Shown here: positions 32,034 through 37,496 of the stretch, piece after piece
Numbering within the stretch: position 1 is the stretch's first letter
Layout: every line of letters starts with the position of its first letter
Assembly (NCBI GenBank): GCA_041862375.1
Contig: JBGVTE010000104.1
Coordinates: forward strand, 1 to 37,496
Reading direction: 5' to 3'
Length of the DNA: 37,496 nt
Source: WVZL01 sp041862375
GTDB taxonomy: Bacteria > Acidobacteriota > Aminicenantia > Aminicenantales > Aminicenantaceae
Notes under the pieces: generated by a model
The model's database searches: none
What the model was told of the DNA's origin: nothing
The model's input: the letters and a program-made list of their open reading frames with translations, nothing else
Made by a program: the position numbers and the translations under genes

Positions 32034-32819
32034 ATGGATTGGGGAATCAAAAATCGATTATCTCGGATTATTAAACCTGATACTGGCCATACAGTTATGT
32101 TAGCTGTAGATCATGGATATTTTTTAGGTCCGATAAGTAAACTCGAGAATGCAGGAAAAACTATCGAGCCTCTCATGCCCTTCGCTGATGCTTTGATGTT
32201 GACCAGAGGGATTCTTCGTTCATGTGTCGATTCGCAAACATCAACTCCGATTGTGCTAAGAGTTTCTGGGGGTAATAGTATCATTGGAAAAGACCTTTCT
32301 AACGAAGGAATAATAACTTCTATGGAGGAAGCTGTCCGTTTGAATGCAGCTGCAGTGGCTCTCTCTATTTATGTTGGCACTGATTATGAACACCAAACAC
32401 TGGTTAATTTGTCCACACTCATAGATGAAGGTAATGAATACGGGATTCCAGTGTTGGCTGTAACAGCAGTAGGAAAGGAATTGGAGAAAAGAGATGTTCG
32501 CTTCCTTTCTCTCTCCTGCCGTATAGCTGCTGAGCTTGGAGCGAGCTTCGTGAAAACGTATTACTGCGATGAATTTGAAAAGGTTACAGAAAGCTGTCCT
32601 GCGCCTATTGTTATTGCCGGGGGGCCAAAATTGGAGACCGTGCTCGATGCTCTAGAACTTGCCTCCAGTGCTATTGAGAAGGGAGCAGTAGGAGTGGATA
32701 TGGGGAGGAATATCTGGCAATCTGAACATCCTGTGGCAATGATTAAGGCTGTACGTGCTGTAGTTCATGAGAAGGCAGCCCCCAAGGAAGCCCTGGAAAT
32801 ATACAATACAAACAAATAA
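32034..32819 (+). CDS. DhnA/LsrF-type class I aldolase or thiolase
   Basis: 261 residues; closest in memory to LsrF (3-hydroxy-5-phosphonooxypentane-2,4-dione thiolase): DWGIKNRLSRIIKPDTGHTV, LAVDHGYFLGP, LTRGILRSC, GTDYEHQT and VGVDMGRNIWQSEHPVAM follow that protein nearly stepwise. The Schiff-base lysine is kept in SFVKTYY. LsrF has about 30 more N-terminal residues. In the AI-2 pathway LsrF splits a phosphorylated diketone with CoA, but no lsr transporter, LsrK or LsrR gene is present here, so a different phosphorylated substrate is likely. AGAGGAGG precedes the ATG. Family assignment is firm; substrate is open. Confidence 0.88.
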   Translation: MDWGIKNRLSRIIKPDTGHTVMLAVDHGYFLGPISKLENAGKTIEPLMPFADALMLTRGILRSCVDSQTSTPIVLRVSGGNSIIGKDLSNEGIITSMEEAVRLNAAAVALSIYVGTDYEHQTLVNLSTLIDEGNEYGIPVLAVTAVGKELEKRDVRFLSLSCRIAAELGASFVKTYYCDEFEKVTESCPAPIVIAGGPKLETVLDALELASSAIEKGAVGVDMGRNIWQSEHPVAMIKAVRAVVHEKAAPKEALEIYNTNK

Positions 32820-32825
32820 CCTGGT

Positions 32826-33386
32826 TTAGAATGCGAACCCCCAGCCAATCCCGGCTTTTATACCTCCTACGTTGAGCTTTGTTTCCTGGGATTTTACCTT
32901 ACAGTAGCTGTAATTTAGGAATAAATCAATTGTTATCCCAACACCGCAACCTTTAGTACATGAGGGAATAAGAAGCCCAAATTGTACGCAGTACCCAAGA
33001 TTCCTATCTTTAGACTTCTTGCTGGCACTTGATTCTTCAAATTGAAAATAGCCAAGTCCTCCGCCTATGTAAGGTACAAAGGTTTCTGCAGGAAGTTTAA
33101 ATTTTAGGCCGCCTTCGATGGGGAAAAGTTTAATTTTAGTTTCCTCTTGAGTGCTGGAGATAATCCCTTTTTTGCTGAAATACATCCCCCCAATCCAGAA
33201 ATCCAAGGATTTAGTTATGCTAATGTCTATTTCTCCACCATAAATTAGACCACCTCCATATATGTCTCTAACGTTGCCGCAACAAGGACGAAAATAAGCA
33301 AATTTTGGTGAAATTCTGGTACCTGCTTCTGAGACAAGACTTATCAACAAGGACAATGAAACAAATAGCAATAATTTTTTATTCAT
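32826..33386 (-). CDS. Small outer-membrane beta-barrel protein
   Basis: 186 residues with a signal peptide (MNKKLLLFVSLSLLISLVSEAG, cleavage near residue 21). The rest alternates hydrophobic and polar residues in strand-sized stretches (KSLDFWIGGMYFS, FVPYIGGGLGYFQF, GIKAGIGWGFAF), ending in an aromatic residue as outer-membrane barrels do. Length fits an eight-stranded OmpA/OmpW-like porin fold. Four to six cysteines, including RPCCGN and SCTKGCG, are unusual for an outer-membrane barrel. It is convergent with the aldolase gene (6-base gap). Function unknown. Confidence 0.75.
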   Translation of the reverse strand: MNKKLLLFVSLSLLISLVSEAGTRISPKFAYFRPCCGNVRDIYGGGLIYGGEIDISITKSLDFWIGGMYFSKKGIISSTQEETKIKLFPIEGGLKFKLPAETFVPYIGGGLGYFQFEESSASKKSKDRNLGYCVQFGLLIPSCTKGCGVGITIDLFLNYSYCKVKSQETKLNVGGIKAGIGWGFAF

Positions 33387-33725
33387 TCTTAATTTTCCTT
33401 AGATTTATAGAGAATAAGTATCATCATTTTTTTGTTCCGAATAATAATTGAAGTTAAAGATGTAGCACTTTTTTTTATCATCTAGATATTATTGTTTTAT
33501 AATTTTCTTAAAAATTCCAATTGGCACAATATTAAGTTTGAATCTTTTTTGAGTCAATCACCTTTCCAGGTGAATCATACGATGAAATCAGTATGATAAA
33601 ACTGCTATTCTCAGGTTTGAATTTCTACTGATATAGCATGTTAATTGTTCAGAATAAGTCAGTTAGCCTGGATCCATTCCATTTATTACAAAGTGGTTGA
33701 TAAGAAGAGCGGGCAAAAGGTATAA
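33387..33725. other. Divergent intergenic region with two adjacent hairpins
   Basis: About 340 bases between the OMP gene and the nitrilase-family gene. TCACCT-TTCC-AGGTGA (33559-33574) and, directly after it, ATCATAC/GTATGAT with a 10-base loop (33575-33598) form back-to-back hairpins. They could be an upstream transcript's terminator or paired operators. No gene is supported. Confidence 0.45.
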
Positions 33726-34604
33726 TTGAACAAAATGAAAGAACAGGTGAAAATAGCTCTTATTCAACAACATGCAACTGAAGATTTTAAGGTAAATCTT
33801 CATCGCGGGATTGAGGCTTTTTACCAAGCAGTCGACCAAGGAGCTGAATTGATTGCTTATTCAGAGCTGGCATTTTCATGGTTCTTACCGCAAATTCCTG
33901 CTTCTCCCAAGTTTCTAGCGAGAGCAGAGACAATTCCCGGTCCTACAACAGACGAATTTTCAAAGCTGGCAAAAAAATACGAAGTTGTTGTTGTCTTGAA
34001 TCTTTTTGAAAGAGATGGAGAAAAAACATTTGATTCATCTCCTGTTATTGATGCAGACGGAAGTCTTCTAGGAATTACCCGAATGGTCCATATCATGGAA
34101 GGGCCAGGATTTCATGAGAGAGGTTATTACGCTCCTGGAGATCTTCAAAAAATATCTTACCGAACTAAAGTAGGGTGTGTTGGAGTTGCAATCTGTTATG
34201 ACCGTCATTTTCCAGAATACATGCGTGCTTTAGGGCTCGAAGGAGCTCAGATTGTTATCGTTCCTCAAGCTGGAGCTCTTGGTGAGTGGGTTGAAGGTAT
34301 ATTTGAAGCAGAACTTCAAGTTGCAGCTTTTCAGAATGGATATTTTGCTGCTCTTGTGAATAGAGTTGGAAAAGAAGAAAATGTTCATTTTGCAGGAGAG
34401 TCGTTTGTTGTAGACCCTCATGGCCAGGTTATTGCTAGAGCTCCTCAGGGAGAAGATTACATCCTCCATGCGGAATGTGATCTAAAACAAATCCCTGAAA
34501 CAGCAGCTAAAAAGCACTTTCTTCTTGATAGGAGGCCTGAATTCTACCGCTTTTTTAATTTACTGGATAAAAGTAGAGGAAGTACATACTTTAAAAAAGA
34601 ATGA
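33726..34604 (+). CDS. Nitrilase-superfamily (carbon-nitrogen hydrolase) protein lacking the usual catalytic Lys
   Basis: 292 residues from TTG 33726, which has AAAAGG 5 bases upstream; ATG 33735 is an alternative with poor spacing. It aligns along its length with N-carbamoylputrescine amidase/beta-ureidopropionase-like enzymes: Glu47 in LIAYSELAF and nucleophile C157 in GVAICYDRHFPE, then GAQIVIVPQAG and the C-terminal GESFVVDPHGQVIARAP. The catalytic Lys normally found in Y-R-K-x-H-I is Met120 here (ITRMVHIMEGPG). The fold and two triad residues are kept, so it may be an inactive or modified family branch. It stands alone upstream of the NusG-like gene. Confidence 0.88.
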   Translation: MNKMKEQVKIALIQQHATEDFKVNLHRGIEAFYQAVDQGAELIAYSELAFSWFLPQIPASPKFLARAETIPGPTTDEFSKLAKKYEVVVVLNLFERDGEKTFDSSPVIDADGSLLGITRMVHIMEGPGFHERGYYAPGDLQKISYRTKVGCVGVAICYDRHFPEYMRALGLEGAQIVIVPQAGALGEWVEGIFEAELQVAAFQNGYFAALVNRVGKEENVHFAGESFVVDPHGQVIARAPQGEDYILHAECDLKQIPETAAKKHFLLDRRPEFYRFFNLLDKSRGSTYFKKE

Positions 34605-34670
34605 TTTAGAAATATATTGGAATACATCAACTAACAGTAATTATCATGAAACGCATTAAATAGGTAAAAA

Positions 34671-35153
34671 ATGGAAAATTGGTTTGTTATAAACACAAAG
34701 CCAAAAAAAGAGTTTCAGGTGGAGCGATTGTTTACTGAAGGAGGATTTCATATCTATAATCCTAAATACTTGCACGAAGATAAAATAAAACCTTTTTTCC
34801 CGAGTTATGAATTCATTTTTTTTGATTATCCCTCTCAGTACCAGCTTGTCCGTTATACAAGAGGAGTAAAAAAAGTAGTAGGAAGCAGAGAGGAGCCGAC
34901 TCCGATGCCTGAAAATATTATCCGTGAAATTAAATCAAGAGAAGTCAATGGATTTATCGAACTCAAAAAGTATGGAGAAGAGCCTGAAGTTGGAGACGAA
35001 ATCGAAGTTATGGAAGGTCCTCTAAGAGGATTGAGGGGAATATTTAAAAAAGAAATAAGCGATAAAGAAAGAGTAATGATTCTACTTAACTATGTCTCCT
35101 ATCAGGGTCAGCTTTTAATCGAGAAGAAAAAATTGAAAAAAGTTTTAAAGTAA
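34671..35153 (+). CDS. NusG-like transcription antiterminator (RfaH/UpxY type)
   Basis: 160 residues: NGN domain at 1-100 (WFVINTKPKKEFQVERLF at the start) and a KOW domain at about 107-158 (VGDEIEVMEGPLRGLRGIF). Specialised NusG paralogues bind RNA polymerase and promote read-through of long polysaccharide operons. It is 17 bases ahead of a DegT sugar aminotransferase, the usual leading arrangement of such clusters. The housekeeping nusG would be flanked by secE and rplK, which are absent. Ribosome site weak (AGGT). Confidence 0.88.
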   Translation: MENWFVINTKPKKEFQVERLFTEGGFHIYNPKYLHEDKIKPFFPSYEFIFFDYPSQYQLVRYTRGVKKVVGSREEPTPMPENIIREIKSREVNGFIELKKYGEEPEVGDEIEVMEGPLRGLRGIFKKEISDKERVMILLNYVSYQGQLLIEKKKLKKVLK

Positions 35154-35170
35154 AAGAGAAGGAAGAAGAG

Positions 35171-36343
35171 ATGGATATTCCTTTCCTGGATTTAAAGGCT
35201 CAATACCAGAGTATCAAACAGGAGATTGACAAAAAATTTTTAGAAGTTGCCTCATCTCAGCGATTTATACTAGGTCCTGAAGTTGAAGGTCTTGAGAAAG
35301 ATATAGCTGCTTACAGTGGTGTGAAGTTTGCTGTCGGAGTATCCTCTGGTTCAGACGCCTTAATGGTATCTCTCATGGCCTTGGAAATAGGGGAAGGGGA
35401 TGAGGTAATTACTACACCGTTTACCTTTTTTGCCACTGCAGGGGCTATCGCTCGACTGAAAGCTAAGCCGGTGTTTTGTGACATAGAAGAGAGCGGCTTT
35501 AACATCTCTCCCGCTGGATTAGAGGAGCTGCTTAAGATCCAGATAGAGGAGAGAGGAAATTCGAGAATTAAAGCTATAATTCCAGTTCACCTCTACGGCC
35601 AGTGTGCGGATATGAGCCCGATTTTGGAACTGGCAAAAAAATACAATTTATTAGTTATTGAAGATGCTGCCCAAGCTATAGGAGCTGATTATCCTTTAGA
35701 TGGCAGTATAGAAAAAGCTGGCACTATGGGAAACCTCGGGACTATATCTTTTTTTCCATCGAAGAATCTGGGTGGATTTGGCGACGGCGGAATGGTTTTG
35801 ATGAATGATGAAGAGTTGTCTATTAAAATAAGACGGCTCAGAGTTCACGGATCAAGGGATAAGTACGTGTATGAAATGCTTGGCGGGAATTTTCGTCTCG
35901 ATGAACTCCAGGCTGCTATTCTCAGAGTAAAATTCAAGTACCTAGACGGGTGGCACAGGAGTAGAATTGATAAAGCTGTCTATTATGACAGAAAATTTAA
36001 GAAAATGGGGCTTGATGAAAAAAACTTAGTTAAGATTCCTGAGACGCTGTATAAAAACAGCGGGGCTGAGCATTTTCATACCTACCACCAGTACGTCATA
36101 AGAGCCAAAAAGAGAGATAAATTAAAGGAATTTCTGAAAGAAAGAAAGGTAGCTACAGCCATTTATTATCCTTTGCCTCTTCATCTCCAGAAATGTTTTT
36201 CTTATCTTGGATACAAAGAGGGGGACTTCCCCGAGTCTGAAAGAGCTTCGAGGGAGGTGCTCGCTCTCCCGATCTACCCCGAGCTGACAAGAGAACAACA
36301 GGATTACATCATCTATTCTATATATGATTTCTATAACAAATGA
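35171..36343 (+). CDS. DegT/DnrJ/EryC1/StrS-family sugar-nucleotide aminotransferase
   Basis: 390 residues, full length. PLP-dependent enzyme: start IPFLDLKAQYQSIKQEID, VSSGSDALMVSLMAL at the phosphate-binding region near 58-72, VIEDAAQAIGADY (catalytic Asp) near 160, and the Schiff-base lysine in SFFPSKNLGGFGDGGM near 199. It transfers an amino group to a keto-sugar nucleotide for surface polysaccharide or O-antigen synthesis. GGAAGAAGAG precedes the ATG. Only this gene of the expected cluster is present; a broken FadL gene follows on the other strand. Confidence 0.93.
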   Translation: MDIPFLDLKAQYQSIKQEIDKKFLEVASSQRFILGPEVEGLEKDIAAYSGVKFAVGVSSGSDALMVSLMALEIGEGDEVITTPFTFFATAGAIARLKAKPVFCDIEESGFNISPAGLEELLKIQIEERGNSRIKAIIPVHLYGQCADMSPILELAKKYNLLVIEDAAQAIGADYPLDGSIEKAGTMGNLGTISFFPSKNLGGFGDGGMVLMNDEELSIKIRRLRVHGSRDKYVYEMLGGNFRLDELQAAILRVKFKYLDGWHRSRIDKAVYYDRKFKKMGLDEKNLVKIPETLYKNSGAEHFHTYHQYVIRAKKRDKLKEFLKERKVATAIYYPLPLHLQKCFSYLGYKEGDFPESERASREVLALPIYPELTREQQDYIIYSIYDFYNK

Positions 36344-36433
36344 TCCTTATCAATTTACTGCTAAGAAAGAGATAAATGTTTTATTTATTTTAAAATTCGC
36401 AAATTTCTAAACGGATATAAAAATTATTCCTCT

Positions 36434-37271
36434 CTAGAATTTATAGCTTACAGAAAAGTTAGGCACGAGTATCCTCATTTTATACGTTCCAGGCATTGAA
36501 GATTTCCATTCAGGATCAGTGGCATACTTTGAATAGAGGACGTTCCTTTCCTTACCTTTCAGGTACTCAATCCCCATATCGATGTGAAGTCCGTTAAGGT
36601 TGTAGCCAAAGCCCAGAGTAAATACATTAAAGTCAAAACTAGGAAGGAGCACCGTCATAGTTCTATCAGGAGCAGGAGAGGGGAGGTAAAATACCGGCGT
36701 GCCTCTTGAGATCGAACATTCCGTAGTTGATATTTAAACTTGTACCTAAGTGAATCTTATCATTGACTTTATAAGCGACAGCAGGAGCGATAGTGACAAG
36801 GCCAATCCTGCTATTCCAGTTAATATTCGGATTATTATTTTGAATCAGAATAAAAGCCTGTCCATTCCACTCAGTGCCAAGACCAGCGGGAACATAGATC
36901 CCTAATCCTGCGACAATTTTATCACTAACAGGATGGTAATAGGCAGCTAAGCCTGAAAGATAATGCTTGGTCTGAGTTTCCGTATCGACTAATGTAACAG
37001 GCCCGGCGCCCGGGTACGTCCTTACAAACTTAAAAGCTCCGTAAGGAATAATGTCTGTTCCATAAAAACTAAGATATTTTTTATCAAACTGTGCTATACC
37101 GGCAGGGTTCCAGTATATTGTACTAAAATCATCTGCTAAACCTATGAATGCCCCGCCCATTGTCAAAGCCCTTGTCCCAAGGCTGTTCAGGTTCAATCCG
37201 TTAGCCAAACATAATGTGGACAGAAATAATAACAGTATAGCTATCGAGAAAAGCGTTTTTACTCTTTTCAT
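36434..37271 (-). pseudogene. FadL/OMPP1-type outer-membrane transporter with internal deletion and frameshift
   Basis: From ATG 37271 (AGGAGG 5 bases upstream; a TTG at 37286 is further out) a signal peptide and the typical FadL N-terminus are read: NGLNLNSLGTRALTMGGAF and TIYWNPAGIAQFD. This frame goes to NYGMFDLKRHAG and stops shortly after, around 36669. The C-terminal barrel part lies one frame over: GTPVFYLPSPAPDRTMTVLL then GFGYNLNGLHIDMGIEYL, ending in the aromatic FSVSYKF at 36434. The two parts total about 280 residues against about 400-450 for the family, and they meet near 36695-36715, so roughly 120-170 residues of the middle are missing. Likely a null gene for hydrophobic-compound uptake. 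Confidence 0.8.
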
Positions 37272-37361
37272 GGTGGCCTCCTTCAAGTTTACAAATCTGT
37301 TTACTATATTCTTTCACCATTTTCAAATTATTTGGCTTTGTCCCAAAGTGACGGGATGCCT

Positions 37362-37466
37362 TGTCATTGCGAAGAGCGAAGCGATGAAGCAATCTCTTAA
37401 GGAAGGGCATTAATCTATTTGTTTTCAATGAGATTGCCACACTCTCTTCGATCGCTCGCAATGACA
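37362..37466. repeat. Dispersed palindromic repeat element
   Basis: The left arm TGTCATTGCGAAGAGCGAAG and following bases to 37396 is mirrored, with mismatches, by the right arm from 37430 (GAGATTGCCACACTC) to GCAATGACA at 37466, around a 33-base centre. The sequence family TGTCATTGCGAGGAGCGAAG... GCAATGACA is a well-known dispersed repeat in many bacterial genomes. It lies just upstream of the broken FadL gene. It is a single copy in this window. Confidence 0.7.
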
Positions 37467-37496
37467 ATGGAACTGCCTTTTTCGAACACTTATTTT

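Noticed and set aside
32034..32819. AI-2 (lsr) quorum-signal processing operon
   Set aside because: Only the LsrF-like protein is present; transporter, kinase and repressor genes are absent.

Overview
The window reads as a chromosomal piece of a Gram-negative (diderm), probably anaerobic bacterium. Evidence for an outer membrane and periplasm: two RND/HlyD-type efflux adaptors, two RND pumps, a FadL-type barrel, a small beta-barrel protein and a secreted Tricorn-like protease. The mix of families (Tricorn-like protease, DUF4097 beta-strand repeats, zinc-ribbon leader, RsbRD_N domain, DhnA/LsrF-type aldolase) recalls Candidatus Aminicenantes/Acidobacteriota-like lineages, but that placement is an impression, not a result. 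No rRNA, tRNA, CRISPR array, prophage or intact insertion sequence was seen.

Layout. 1-1003: a B12-type radical SAM gene running off the left edge, with the 3' tail of a lost phosphodiesterase upstream of it. 1455-5231: MacA-like adaptor plus a double-length FtsX/MacB-type permease without any ATPase gene. 5232-9055: a decayed zone holding an IS91-type transposase relic, a DUF4097 protein probably lacking its N-terminus, a DUF3795 pair, a serine hydrolase, and a second copy of the permease gene's last codons and 3' flank fused to a foreign start codon. 9056-15088: RsbRD_N protein, Tricorn-like protease with a near-consensus promoter, a zinc-ribbon gene relic and a long-chain acyl-CoA synthetase. 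15259-22795: a tightly overlapped efflux operon (adaptor, RND, RND). 23174-26720: an arsenic-resistance cluster (two ArsR paralogues, ArsP-type permease, CPRC thioredoxin, Acr3), with a TGAA-N6-TTCA-type operator before each arsR. 27079-32819: IscU/NifU-like scaffold, then radical SAM/SPASM enzyme, phytol/dolichol-kinase-like membrane protein, an unrecognised Cys-rich protein, a zinc alcohol dehydrogenase and an LsrF-like aldolase. 32826-37496: small OMP, a nitrilase-family protein lacking the usual catalytic lysine, a NusG-like antiterminator with a DegT aminotransferase, a broken FadL gene and a palindromic repeat.

How the genes work together. The 21503-15259 genes should form one envelope-spanning drug/solute pump with two different RND subunits (MdtABC-like logic); an outer-membrane channel must come from elsewhere. 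The ars genes should form a metalloid-responsive, self-repressing unit. The radical SAM/kinase/Cys-rich/dehydrogenase/aldolase group is the best candidate for an undescribed pathway. Across the whole window the striking pattern is decay: at least six gene-end relics (854-1003, 5459-5587, 8881-8967, 13203-13290, 24496-24582, 36434-37271), several with recognisable family signatures and a clean breakpoint.
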